64,000 nt of DNA from Archaeoglobus sp. UBA234 (lineage in GTDB: Archaea; Halobacteriota; Archaeoglobi; Archaeoglobales; Archaeoglobaceae): assembly GCA_002494625.1 (NCBI GenBank), contig DACH01000006.1, positions 51,492 to 115,491 of the forward strand. The letters run 5' to 3'. The notes beneath the pieces were generated by a model. The model did not search any database, was not told where the DNA came from, and saw only the letters and a program-made list of their open reading frames with translations. Shown one piece after another: positions 8,315 through 17,000 of this stretch. Position numbers and translations under genes: made by a program. Within the stretch, counting starts at the first letter, position 1. Every line of letters begins with the position of its first letter.

Positions 8315-9415
8315 TCATTTCACTATATCTATTCCAAATCTTTTAGTGACAGGTAATCCCTTTCTTCCGAGAATCTGTGGGGATTTAACACCTGTGACTA
8401 TCACAAGGGTTTGCATGGTGTTTTCAAGGCTTGGATCAATCATTGCTCCCCATATAATTCTTGCATCCGGGTCGACTTTGCTATAAATCTCTTCGACTAC
8501 ACTCTCAGCCTCCTCGATTGTCATGTCAGGACCTCCTGTAACATTTACAAGTGCAGCCTTTGCTCCTGAAATGTCAACTTCGAGAAGTGGACTCTTGAGC
8601 GCTTTTCTGACAGATTCTGCAGCCTTATCTTCTCCACTTGCCTCTCCAAGCCCTATCATTGCAACTCCACCCTTCTCCATAACCGTTCTAACATCAGCAA
8701 AGTCGAGATTTACAAGAGCAGGCTTGGTAATCAGTTCTGTGATGCCTTTGACTGCCCTCATAAGCACCTCATCTGCCACCTTAAAGGCAAGCTGAATTGG
8801 ATAGTTGGGCACGACTTCAAGCAGTCTGTCGTTTGGAATCACAATAACAGTATCAGTAACCTCTCGTAATCTCTCAAGCCCTGCCTCGGCATTCTGTCTT
8901 CTAATCGCTCCTTCAGCTGAGAAGGGAAATGTTACTACCGCTATGGTTAGAGCTCCAGCTTCCTGAGCGGCTTCAGCTATAACAGGAGAAGCTCCAGTGC
9001 CCGTTCCACCACCAAGACCACATGTTATGAAAACCAAGTCAGAACCATCGACAATCTGTTTCAGTTCCTCCTCATTCTCTCTTGCAGCTTCTTCTCCAAT
9101 CTGAGGAAGACTTCCGGCTCCAAGGCCTCTTGTTCTTTTTTTACCGATCAAAACCCTTCTGTGAGCTTTTGTGTAATAAAGGTGCTGAACATCAGTATTC
9201 ACAGCATAGAGGTCTGCTCCCTCAATCCCCTCTTCATACATTCTGTTGATTGTATTGCATCCACTCCCTCCTACTCCGATTACCTTGATGACTGTCTTCA
9301 ATTCGTGAAGCAGTTCGATGATTTCATCTTCAACTCCTTCAACTGGTTCTTTTTCCAGCCTTGAGGATTTTTCCCTTTCGGCTCTTTGAAGAGCTTCCTC
9401 CACAATAGATTTCAT
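8315..9415 (-). CDS. ftsZ: Cell division GTPase FtsZ
   Basis: Tubulin-family GTPase that assembles the division ring. The tubulin signature GGGTGTGAS is intact near residue 130, the GTP-binding block VIGVGGSGCNTINRM lies near 45, and the T7 loop contains NLDFADVRTVM. Two ATGs lie two codons apart; I choose 9415 because the GGGGAG element has a usable 7-8 nt spacing to it. A TATA-like element on this strand is centred 23 nt upstream. The gene is back to back with dihydroorotase. The C-terminal tail is short. Confidence 0.95.
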   Translation of the reverse strand: MKSIVEEALQRAEREKSSRLEKEPVEGVEDEIIELLHELKTVIKVIGVGGSGCNTINRMYEEGIEGADLYAVNTDVQHLYYTKAHRRVLIGKKRTRGLGAGSLPQIGEEAARENEEELKQIVDGSDLVFITCGLGGGTGTGASPVIAEAAQEAGALTIAVVTFPFSAEGAIRRQNAEAGLERLREVTDTVIVIPNDRLLEVVPNYPIQLAFKVADEVLMRAVKGITELITKPALVNLDFADVRTVMEKGGVAMIGLGEASGEDKAAESVRKALKSPLLEVDISGAKAALVNVTGGPDMTIEEAESVVEEIYSKVDPDARIIWGAMIDPSLENTMQTLVIVTGVKSPQILGRKGLPVTKRFGIDIVK

Positions 9416-9430
9416 ATTCATCTCCCCTTG

Positions 9431-9463
9431 ATAAATTTATAACCTACGAATAGTATATAAATC
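9431..9463. promoter_or_regulatory. Back-to-back divergent promoters of ftsZ and dihydroorotase
   Basis: Two TATA-like boxes face away from each other within about 30 nt. On the minus strand TTATAAAT (9435-9442) is 23 nt before the ftsZ ATG; on the plus strand TATATAAA (9454-9461) is about 27 nt before the dihydroorotase ATG. Both starts therefore look leaderless or nearly so, and pre-initiation complexes at the two boxes could interfere with one another. Confidence 0.55.
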
Positions 9464-9483
9464 TTTGTTCTTAAATAAGGTTG

Positions 9484-10755
9484 ATGGTGGCGATATATGG
9501 CAGACTCTTCTACCGTGGAGAAATTGTTGAAGCAGGAATAGAAATCGAGGATGGAATCATAAAAAGAATTGACAAAAAAATTGAGGGTGAGAGGGTACAG
9601 GGCTTGATATTACCTGCATCAATCGATGTTCATGTACATTTTAGGGACTTCGAGGAGGAAAAGAAGGAGACGATAAAATCAGGCAGTCTTTCAGCCTTGT
9701 ATGGTGGAAACTGTCTCGTTGTTGATCAACCCAATACAAAGCCGGTAATAGATGGCTTTGAAGAGTATGAAAGAAGGATGAAGGAGGCGGATAAAAAATC
9801 CTACATCGATTATGCCCTGAACATGGGGCTGACAGCGAAAAATCATGAGGATATTGTTGAAATAATTAAAAAAGTTGAAGAGAGCTACAGAATACCTGCA
9901 ATTGGTGAAGTCTTTCTTCAGCATGATAATCTGGAACTCCAGATTCCATACGAAGTACTTGCTGAAGTGAGAAAGAGCACATCAAAGCTTATAACTGTCC
10001 ATGCTGAAAGTCCTGACCTAGCTGAGTCCACAGCATCTCTAAACTTCGATAAGCGCCCTCCTGAGGCTGAGATTGAGGCTGTAAAAAGGTGCCTTGAGAT
10101 AGGCAACTTTCACTTCTGCCACATATCTACATATGATTCTGCTGTCATGATCTCTGACACAGATTCGACCTTTGAAGTCACACCCCATCATCTACTCCTC
10201 AACTATGAAGACCTGCTTAATCTGGGAAACTTCATAAATGTTAATCCACCCCTGAGGAGGAGGGTGGAAGCGGAGATGCTTTTCAATGTTCTTCAGCTTG
10301 CCGATGTGATGGCTTCAGATCATGCTCCCCATACAATTGAGGACAAAAAGAACGGAGCTCCGGGTTTTCCTGGAGTTGAGACTACCTATCCGGTTATGGT
10401 AAATCTGATGAGAAAGGGGTTGGTTGGCATCAGAACTCTTGTAAGCCTTATTGCAATAAATCCTGCCAGGATATTCGGTTTTGAGAAATATGGGGGGATA
10501 GAAGAGGGCAATTACGCAAACCTTGCAGTCTTCAACCTGAAGGCAGTTTTGAGGGTGAAGGCAGAAAATCTCCACACTATGGCTGAGTGGACACCCTTTG
10601 AGAATTTTGAGGCAGTATTTCCTGAAAAAGTTTATCTGAGGGGTGTACTTGCCCTTGAGAATGGGGAAGTGATGGTTGAGCCCGGGTGGAAGAAAAAAGA
10701 ACTTTGTAAACCAGAAGAGGAGAATGAAAAGGAGAATAAAGGGGAAGAAAACTAA
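9484..10755 (+). CDS. pyrC: Dihydroorotase
   Basis: Zinc amidohydrolase of pyrimidine synthesis that interconverts carbamoyl-aspartate and dihydroorotate. The metal motif HVHFRD lies near residue 48, and the C-terminal SDHAPH motif near 278 is followed by the family block GAPGFPGVETTYP. The start is the ATG at 9484, preceded by a TATA-like box at leaderless spacing. The last 20 residues are a charged Lys/Glu/Asn tail that looks like an unstructured extension. About 423 residues is normal. The gene is convergent with argS, 6 nt apart. Confidence 0.94.
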   Translation: MVAIYGRLFYRGEIVEAGIEIEDGIIKRIDKKIEGERVQGLILPASIDVHVHFRDFEEEKKETIKSGSLSALYGGNCLVVDQPNTKPVIDGFEEYERRMKEADKKSYIDYALNMGLTAKNHEDIVEIIKKVEESYRIPAIGEVFLQHDNLELQIPYEVLAEVRKSTSKLITVHAESPDLAESTASLNFDKRPPEAEIEAVKRCLEIGNFHFCHISTYDSAVMISDTDSTFEVTPHHLLLNYEDLLNLGNFINVNPPLRRRVEAEMLFNVLQLADVMASDHAPHTIEDKKNGAPGFPGVETTYPVMVNLMRKGLVGIRTLVSLIAINPARIFGFEKYGGIEEGNYANLAVFNLKAVLRVKAENLHTMAEWTPFENFEAVFPEKVYLRGVLALENGEVMVEPGWKKKELCKPEEENEKENKGEEN

Positions 10756-10761
10756 CCAATT

Positions 10762-12432
10762 TCACATCTTCTCCAGTGGCTCAATGCCTAAAACTCTAAG
10801 TCCATTCCTGAGAACGATTCTACTTGCATCAACTATTGCAAGTCTGTGCATCCTCAGCTCACTTTCTTCCTTCAACACCGGATGCAGTCTGTAGAATTCA
10901 TTGAATTTTATCGCTGCATCCAAAACATAGTCTGCAAAGACATTGGGTCTGAGTTCTTTGATAACTCTCTCAAGAACGGTTGTAAATTTGGAGAGGTGAA
11001 GAATGAGGTCTTTCTCTGATTGAGTGCAGAGTTCTCCTGATATTTCAAGATCTGGCATACCCTTCTCAACTGCTTTTCTTAGAATGCTGCAGGCTCTTGC
11101 ATGGGAATACTGGATGTAGCTTGCAGTCTGCCTCTCAAAGTCGAGGGCTTTTTTCCAGTCAAAGGTCATCGACTTCTCGGGAGCAAGTCTTACGAAATCG
11201 AATCTCAGAGCACCAACTGCGACACTTCTTGCAACTCTCTTCTTTTCCTCTTCAGGCATGTCTTTCTCTTTTATAATCTCGTAAGCCTCCTGATAGACTT
11301 TCTCAATAAGCTCATCGGCTGATATGAACTTTCCTTTTCTTGTACTCATCGAACCCTCTGGAAGTGATACAAACTCAAAGAATACTATTTCCGGCGGCTT
11401 CAGATTGAGAAGGGCGAGGATATCACTGAGCTGCTTGCCAATAAGCTTGTGGTCAGCTCCAAGAATGTTTATGAATCTATCGAAGTTCTCGTTTTTCCAT
11501 GCGTGATAGGCAAGGTCTCTAGTTATGTAAAGGCTTGTACCGTTTTCCCTTCTGACAACCACATTTTTTTCGTATCCCTTTGACACGAGATCAATATACC
11601 AGGCACCATCTTTTATCAAGAGCCCCATCTCATCGATTCTTTTCAGAATCATATCAACATATCCGTTTCTGATGAATTCAGACTCCCATATTACTTCATC
11701 ATGCTTTATATTGAGTGATTCAAGGGTTTGCCTTATCCCTTCAAGGGCTTTTTCGACCATATTTTTGAACTCCAAGGAAACATCCTCATCACCGAGTTCG
11801 TATTTTAGCATTATCTGATCAGCTTCCTGATTTATCTGCTCTGCCACCTTCTCATCCTCTTCTATCAGCCTGTTGATTGCAATGTATGCCTCTGCTACGG
11901 CATGGTCGGGTTTTTTATCACTCAGTCCAAATCTCCTTATTCCCAGAACAGCCAGAGCAATCTGTCTTCCCATATCGTTCGTGTAGTACTGAGTTCGCAC
12001 ATTGAAGCCGGCTTTTTTGAAGATTCTTGAGAGCGTATCACCAATTATGGAGTTTCTTAAATGCCCTATGTGCAGAGGTCCATCCGGATTTGCAGAAGTA
12101 TGTTCAATAAGCACATTCCCCTGCTCCGTCATGCTTCCATAATCTTCATCTTCATCGAGAATGACATTCACAGCATCTTCCAGAAACTCCATGCTGGCGT
12201 AGAAATTTATGTACCCATTGACAACCTCAACACTGCCAACATAGTCCGGAAGTTCTGTAGAAATACTCTCAACAATCTCTTCTGCAATATCAGCCGGTTT
12301 TTTTCTCTTCTCTTTTGCAAGTTTAAAGGCAACCGTGCAGGTAAGATCAGCATGCTCGCTTTCTCTGATAAACCTTTCATCGCTGAAATCTTCCAGACAT
12401 TTCTCAACCTCTTTTCTGAAAACTCTGAACAT
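10762..12432 (-). CDS. argS: Arginyl-tRNA synthetase
   Basis: Class I aminoacyl-tRNA synthetase. The HIGH signature appears in SANPDGPLHIGHLRNS near residue 112, a KMSKS-like region is GSMSTRKGKFI near 365, and a C-terminal DALR-type anticodon-binding domain is present (YIQYSHARACSILRK). The N-terminal tRNA-recognition domain covers residues 1-95. Full length at 556 residues. It lies 4 nt after the aRF1 gene, and this block of translation genes is probably co-transcribed. Confidence 0.96.
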   Translation of the reverse strand: MFRVFRKEVEKCLEDFSDERFIRESEHADLTCTVAFKLAKEKRKKPADIAEEIVESISTELPDYVGSVEVVNGYINFYASMEFLEDAVNVILDEDEDYGSMTEQGNVLIEHTSANPDGPLHIGHLRNSIIGDTLSRIFKKAGFNVRTQYYTNDMGRQIALAVLGIRRFGLSDKKPDHAVAEAYIAINRLIEEDEKVAEQINQEADQIMLKYELGDEDVSLEFKNMVEKALEGIRQTLESLNIKHDEVIWESEFIRNGYVDMILKRIDEMGLLIKDGAWYIDLVSKGYEKNVVVRRENGTSLYITRDLAYHAWKNENFDRFINILGADHKLIGKQLSDILALLNLKPPEIVFFEFVSLPEGSMSTRKGKFISADELIEKVYQEAYEIIKEKDMPEEEKKRVARSVAVGALRFDFVRLAPEKSMTFDWKKALDFERQTASYIQYSHARACSILRKAVEKGMPDLEISGELCTQSEKDLILHLSKFTTVLERVIKELRPNVFADYVLDAAIKFNEFYRLHPVLKEESELRMHRLAIVDASRIVLRNGLRVLGIEPLEKM

Positions 12433-12436
12433 TAAA

Positions 12437-13657
12437 TCACCTGTTATTGGGTTTGTACCTCAGAATGGCTGCCATCCCTCCAAAAGCATTCATGAGCATC
12501 GAACCCTCCTCAGAATCGGTTGATATGAATTCCACCTTTGCACCCATATCCTCTGCTATATTGCTCAGCTCAAGAACTATGTCTTCCCTTTCCTCTTCTT
12601 CCATATCTGTGCCATCTTTTTCACATTTTGGATTGGTCTCTACACCTTCTTTCACTGTTACAATCTTATTTTCTCCACATACTGGACATCTGTACTTTAC
12701 TCGCTCGTATCTCAATCCCTCACTCAGCAGAAGTGTATCGACAGCACCCAGGCTTAGATATTCTCTGATCTCATCCTCACCATAGGCTGCAAGCCCATCT
12801 CTTGCAACCTCCTGCAGAAACCTCCCTATTAATTTCTTCTCTCTCACTAAGTCAAGCTCCTGCAAAGCATCCTGAGCTTTCTCCACAAGCTCAAAAAGCC
12901 CACTTTCATCGGTGTAACTGACATCAAATAACCCTATCACCCTCCTCTGAAGTTCATGATGGAGATACTCTCCATCGTAAAACTCCTCCTTTGTTGGACT
13001 GGGTCCTCCGATGAGGATACCTACCAGATTCTCAAGATGAGGGAGAAGAGCCTCTGTTGCTTTATCTCCAACTTTCTTGTAGAACTCATGTATTGCAATC
13101 TCTCTCAACCTCTCGAACCTCACACTGCTCTGCCCACCCTGTCTGTGCTTGCCCGGCACCATCGATGAAGAGTAGCTTAGCACTTCAATTCTTTTCCCTC
13201 TCAGAACTCCGATGGTAGCCTCTCTTCTATCAATAACAATGAGCCCGTAAATCTTCTTTTCCTTCAACATCTCCTTCAGAGGCTCAAGATAAAAGCTTGA
13301 ATCGCAATGATATTTGTAGAGTGGGACAGGCTCAGGAGGCTCTATTATCTCGGTAATCTGTTTCTGCCTTCCACCTCCGAGGTCTATGTTCCCGCTGAGT
13401 ATGACCATCCCGTGTTCTGGTGGTTTCTTGTAGTACTTCAGCCTTTGAAGGATTGCCTCCAGCCCTGCCATGACACTTGTCCTCGTTTGTTTGGACTTTA
13501 TGTTTGACGCTTGACTGAGTTCGTTCCTGAGCTGGTTGGAAACATCGGCAATGTTTTTGTCAGGTGGTATATAAAGGGTTATCAGCTCAGTACCTCTTCC
13601 TTTCATCTTTTCGAGCTCTTCCAGCTTCCTCTTAAACTCATAAGTTAGTTTGCTCAA
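12437..13657 (-). CDS. prf1: Peptide chain release factor aRF1
   Basis: Archaeal class 1 release factor that reads all three stop codons. The GGQ catalytic loop is in GKHRQGGQSSVRFERL near residue 178, and the NIKS decoding motif appears as SNIKSKQT near 52. A C-terminal zinc-ribbon-like block (CPVCG plus a later Cys) is present. The open frame extends to an ATG at 13681, but I favour the TTG at 13657: GGGTGAT precedes it, homologues begin just before YEFKR, and the start then lies just after the prenyl synthase stop. The start remains uncertain by 8 codons. Confidence 0.93.
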   Translation of the reverse strand: MSKLTYEFKRKLEELEKMKGRGTELITLYIPPDKNIADVSNQLRNELSQASNIKSKQTRTSVMAGLEAILQRLKYYKKPPEHGMVILSGNIDLGGGRQKQITEIIEPPEPVPLYKYHCDSSFYLEPLKEMLKEKKIYGLIVIDRREATIGVLRGKRIEVLSYSSSMVPGKHRQGGQSSVRFERLREIAIHEFYKKVGDKATEALLPHLENLVGILIGGPSPTKEEFYDGEYLHHELQRRVIGLFDVSYTDESGLFELVEKAQDALQELDLVREKKLIGRFLQEVARDGLAAYGEDEIREYLSLGAVDTLLLSEGLRYERVKYRCPVCGENKIVTVKEGVETNPKCEKDGTDMEEEEREDIVLELSNIAEDMGAKVEFISTDSEEGSMLMNAFGGMAAILRYKPNNR

Positions 13658-13658
13658 G

Positions 13659-14432
13659 TCAATCACCCGCCTTTCTGGCATTCATTTTCTGCCACGCTCT
13701 GATAGCTCTTAAAAGGTCAATTTTTCTGAATTCAGGCCAATAAACCTCACAGAAATATGCGATACCCTTCACAGCCTGCCAGGGGAGAAAGTTCGAAAGT
13801 CTCTGTTCACCCCCAGTTCTTATCAGTAGATCAACACATGAATTATCATTTGTATATAAGTGTCTCTCAACGAATTCTGGATTTATATCTTCTCTCTTTA
13901 TTCTTCCTTCTTTCACAGCACTCAAAATCTTTCTGATGGCATCTACAATCTCCTGCCTGCCTCCATAGGCGATGGCAATGTTCAGGAAAAAATTCCCATA
14001 ATTCGATGTTTTACTTTCAACCTCTTCCACAGCATCCTTAACAAAATCAGGAAGCATCTCCTTTTTCCCTATAATTTTTACTTTAACTTTATTTTTGTGG
14101 ATTCTCACATCTCTGGCAAGCCTTTTCAGCTCTTTCCTTAAAAGGTTGAAAATATTAATTTTCTCCTCCTCACTTCTTTTGAAATTCTCAGTTGAGAAGG
14201 CATAGACAGTAACATTCTTTATTTTGAGTTCCCAACACCAGTTTAAAACTTCTTCAGCCTTCTTTGAGCCGAAGTAATGACCTGCCATTGAAGGAAGACC
14301 TCTACTTCTTGCGTACCTTCTGTTACCATCCATGATTATGGCTATGTGTCTTGGCATTTTTCTTTTCGAAACTTCAGAGATGAGTTTTCTCTCATAAACA
14401 CTGTAAATAAAATTCTGCAGCATAAAAACCAC
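13659..14432 (-). CDS. uppS: Z-type polyprenyl diphosphate synthase (UppS family)
   Basis: Cis-prenyltransferase that elongates isoprenoid diphosphates; in archaea the product is probably a dolichol-like lipid carrier for glycosylation. The hallmark HIAIIMDGNRRYARSRG lies near residue 29, and the C-terminal LLIRTGGEQRLSNFLPWQ block is present near 200, with the usual catalytic Asp and Arg. Length (257) is typical. The stop lies at the aRF1 start. Confidence 0.92.
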   Translation of the reverse strand: MVFMLQNFIYSVYERKLISEVSKRKMPRHIAIIMDGNRRYARSRGLPSMAGHYFGSKKAEEVLNWCWELKIKNVTVYAFSTENFKRSEEEKINIFNLLRKELKRLARDVRIHKNKVKVKIIGKKEMLPDFVKDAVEEVESKTSNYGNFFLNIAIAYGGRQEIVDAIRKILSAVKEGRIKREDINPEFVERHLYTNDNSCVDLLIRTGGEQRLSNFLPWQAVKGIAYFCEVYWPEFRKIDLLRAIRAWQKMNARKAGD

Positions 14433-14438
14433 TGTTTC

Positions 14439-14768
14439 TTACTTTCTTGAATGTTCAGCGAGCACTCTGATAACAAGCTCAGAATATTCAGGTTTCAGAA
14501 AGTACCTGTTTTTGTTTCCCAGTTCCATCTTGATTATGCCAAGCCTTGCACTCATGAGTCCTACCATTGCGGAAACTCCTCTGGTTTTTATCTCAATACC
14601 TCTAGCTCTCAGCTCCCTGTAAATTTCCTCTGTTGTGAATTTTTTACCGGTGAGCATGAGTTTCAGGAGCTCCTCTCGCACACCATTCCTGTCTCTGTCA
14701 AGATATTTCCTGAGCCTGTTCTCAATTTCCTTCTCCTGAAGACCCTTCACTTCACCCTCCCACTCCAC
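14439..14768 (-). CDS. DUF2551 family archaeal protein
   Basis: Resembles the archaeal DUF2551 family, judged from the pattern DRNGVREELLKLMLTGKKF followed by TTEEIY and RGVSAMVGLMSARLGI. The layout of helices and a strand-turn-strand end suggests a winged-helix-like fold, so DNA or RNA binding is possible but unproven. Its 109 residues are normal. It sits between the prenyl synthase and the radical SAM gene with 6-12 nt gaps, apparently in one operon. Confidence 0.78.
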   Translation of the reverse strand: MEWEGEVKGLQEKEIENRLRKYLDRDRNGVREELLKLMLTGKKFTTEEIYRELRARGIEIKTRGVSAMVGLMSARLGIIKMELGNKNRYFLKPEYSELVIRVLAEHSRK

Positions 14769-14780
14769 AGATCCACCTCA

Positions 14781-15827
14781 TTATAGCGGTTCAACTTCCA
14801 CGACAATTCTCTTTGCGGTGGGATATCTTTCGATTATACTCAGTTCTAATCCAATTTTCTTTAGATCATCTCTCCACCTTTCTACGATCTCAACTCCTGT
14901 TTCAATGAAGATTGCATCATTTTTTGAATCCTTCAGTTCTATGATCTCAAATTCTACCGACACCCTATTCAAAAAATCAATCGCTTTTTGAATTTTTTCT
15001 CTCTCACCCTCAATCAAACCGCATAAAATTGTTCCATCCTCTGTTACTGTATAGAATTCCGGATGGTTTAAAGCCATCCTCATCAACCTTCTCCTGAACT
15101 GAACACCATCCTTGAACCTTGCCGTACAGTAGTGGAACTTCTCTACAGTCTCCATGTATTTTATCGCAATCTCATTACTGCCGAGGGCACCATAAAAGTC
15201 ATCAACTTCATAACCTCTTTCGGTAAGAGCCTGATAGTTGGTGTGAGAAAACTCAAGCTCATTGAGGTTGAGGAAACAGTCAAGCTCATTGGCAATTTTT
15301 GCGACATCATCTCTGAAATAAAGTGTGGGAATCTCGAAACCAGCTTCAATCCCTGATCTTTTTGCATATTTTATACTCTCGACAAACTTTTCAGGGCTCT
15401 CAAGTCCCACCGGATGAAATCTGATTTCATCCAGTTCAAGTTTACTCAATCTGTCAATTATCTTCCAGCCTGCAGGAATGCTGGTATAGAGGTGAACATG
15501 TAGCTCACACTCCTTTAAAAATTTCAGGTACTCATAAAGGCGTTCCGGTTTTGAAAGTGGCTCACCACCGGTTATTCCTGCTCCTTCTGCGTCCATCAGC
15601 TCCATTTCTTTTAAGACATCATTAAAACTCTCAACCGGCCTCTCGTTTGCATAGATTACATCCTTTTCCTTTCTCTCCTCGGAAACCGGACAGTAGTAGC
15701 AAGAGTGTACACATTCTCCTGTTATAAAGAGGACGAGCTTTCCACCTTCTCTGCAAATTCTGCACCCTTCGGTTAGGTATGTGTAAAAGCTCCCTTCTTC
15801 TATTTCTTTTACTTTTTTCTCTCTCAT
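14781..15827 (-). CDS. Radical SAM protein (archaeal, PflA-like)
   Basis: Binds a [4Fe-4S] cluster and S-adenosylmethionine through CVHSCYYC near residue 40 (a CX3CX2C motif), with a GGEP-type SAM-binding motif (GITGGEPLSK) about 50 residues later. An extra cysteine pair just before the barrel (GCRICREGG) may hold another metal site. The substrate is not known; archaeal members of this kind are usually annotated only as radical SAM. The ATG at 15827 is preferred over an upstream GTG at 15836 because GTGA precedes it. Confidence 0.85.
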   Translation of the reverse strand: MREKKVKEIEEGSFYTYLTEGCRICREGGKLVLFITGECVHSCYYCPVSEERKEKDVIYANERPVESFNDVLKEMELMDAEGAGITGGEPLSKPERLYEYLKFLKECELHVHLYTSIPAGWKIIDRLSKLELDEIRFHPVGLESPEKFVESIKYAKRSGIEAGFEIPTLYFRDDVAKIANELDCFLNLNELEFSHTNYQALTERGYEVDDFYGALGSNEIAIKYMETVEKFHYCTARFKDGVQFRRRLMRMALNHPEFYTVTEDGTILCGLIEGEREKIQKAIDFLNRVSVEFEIIELKDSKNDAIFIETGVEIVERWRDDLKKIGLELSIIERYPTAKRIVVEVEPL

Positions 15828-15920
15828 CTTTCTCACGGCATTGAATTAAATTCTGATTCTCTTTCTTCTGTATTAAAACTTAACCTGCCCGACTTTAAAG
15901 AGTATTGATTGTGCCACTCA

Positions 15921-16622
15921 TCAGTTCATAATTCTTCTTCTCACGGCAGGGTTTTTCTTTGCTATTCTATCAAGGAGAGATTCAAAACTCTCATCATCAG
16001 GTACAGTCTGGTTCAGAAAAATACCTGTTCTGCCAGTCTCTCTCCTCCTCTCAAGAACTCTCTTTCTCTCTTTTATTATCTCCAGCCCCACACCGAGTAT
16101 CTTCGAAAGTTCCACTTCATCGATCTCAAGCAGGGGAATCTCAATATGTCCATCCTCAACCGGCTGGATGAGCATCAGCCTTTTATCGACTCCAGGAACC
16201 CTTTCCCCACTGACAAGCTCTTTCAACTTCAATGAACCTCCGAAGCTGTAGAAATCTATCTCTCTATCCTTCAGATTGACGAGAGGAAAGCTCACGGTTG
16301 TGTTCTCATCTAATACGAACTCGCCTTTGACGGCATAATTTGGTGTAGCTTGAACTATTCTCCGTTCAAGCACGGGAAAACCCTCGAGAGATACCTCAAT
16401 CAAATACGACGGAGCCCTGTGGGTGATGAAGATATCAATATCGCTTTCTCGATTCACATCACCTCTTGCCACGCTACCGTAGACTATTGAGTCAAGGGAT
16501 TGCTCCTGAAGTCTTTCCATAATCTTCATGGCTCTCTCTCTTTTATTTTTCAGAATTTGCCATCTTTCATCACTATAAACAACTTCCCTTCTTTCTCCGA
16601 AGATTGCTGTTTTTGTTCTCAT
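15921..16622 (-). CDS. Nucleotidyltransferase-domain protein (Pol beta superfamily)
   Basis: The central motif GSVARGDVNRESDIDIFI (near residues 49-66) is the GSXARG...DXD signature of minimal nucleotidyltransferases; two metal-binding aspartates are present. An N-terminal helical segment and a 150-residue C-terminal domain of mixed alpha/beta are unlike MNT toxin-antitoxin proteins, which are much shorter, so a DNA polymerase beta-like or RNA-modifying role is open. Archaeal homologues are known as conserved hypotheticals. No HEPN partner is adjacent. Confidence 0.75.
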   Translation of the reverse strand: MRTKTAIFGERREVVYSDERWQILKNKRERAMKIMERLQEQSLDSIVYGSVARGDVNRESDIDIFITHRAPSYLIEVSLEGFPVLERRIVQATPNYAVKGEFVLDENTTVSFPLVNLKDREIDFYSFGGSLKLKELVSGERVPGVDKRLMLIQPVEDGHIEIPLLEIDEVELSKILGVGLEIIKERKRVLERRRETGRTGIFLNQTVPDDESFESLLDRIAKKNPAVRRRIMN

Positions 16623-16649
16623 TCTATCCCGTTAATCGTTTTACCACAT

Positions 16650-16958
16650 TCATTGAAGGCAGGAGTCTATCCATTCAAGGTACTCTCTGGAACCATCCTC
16701 AACGGAGAATGCACAGATACAGGGAATAGTATAGCTATGGATCTTTTTAATCTCTTCTTTAAGCTCTCTGAGCTTTTCTGCTCTTGTTTTGATGATCATC
16801 CCTGTCTCTGGAGACTTCTCTATATTGCCCTCCCAGATATACATTGAGTTTATATCGAACATGTTTACACAAGCAGCAAGTCTCTTTTCAAGGATGTGTC
16901 TTGCAATTTTCTCCGCTTCCTCTCTGTTTCCTGCCGTAACATATATGAACATATACAT
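16650..16958 (-). CDS. cutA: Divalent cation tolerance protein CutA
   Basis: Small trimeric CutA1-family protein, 102 residues. The conserved core AEKIARHILEKRLAACVN and the later SYTIPCI block are present. CutA1 binds copper and other divalent metals in vitro; its physiological role in archaea is unsettled. An alternative start two codons in (MFIYVTAG) is equally plausible. Divergent from the protease gene to the right. Confidence 0.92.
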   Translation of the reverse strand: MYMFIYVTAGNREEAEKIARHILEKRLAACVNMFDINSMYIWEGNIEKSPETGMIIKTRAEKLRELKEEIKKIHSYTIPCICAFSVEDGSREYLEWIDSCLQ

Positions 16959-17000
16959 CCTACATCCCTCCGCCTTTAAAAGGTGTTCGAGAGGTTAAAA

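Noticed and set aside
15921..16622. MNT-HEPN toxin-antitoxin pair
   Set aside because: The nucleotidyltransferase is more than twice the MNT length and has no HEPN partner next to it.
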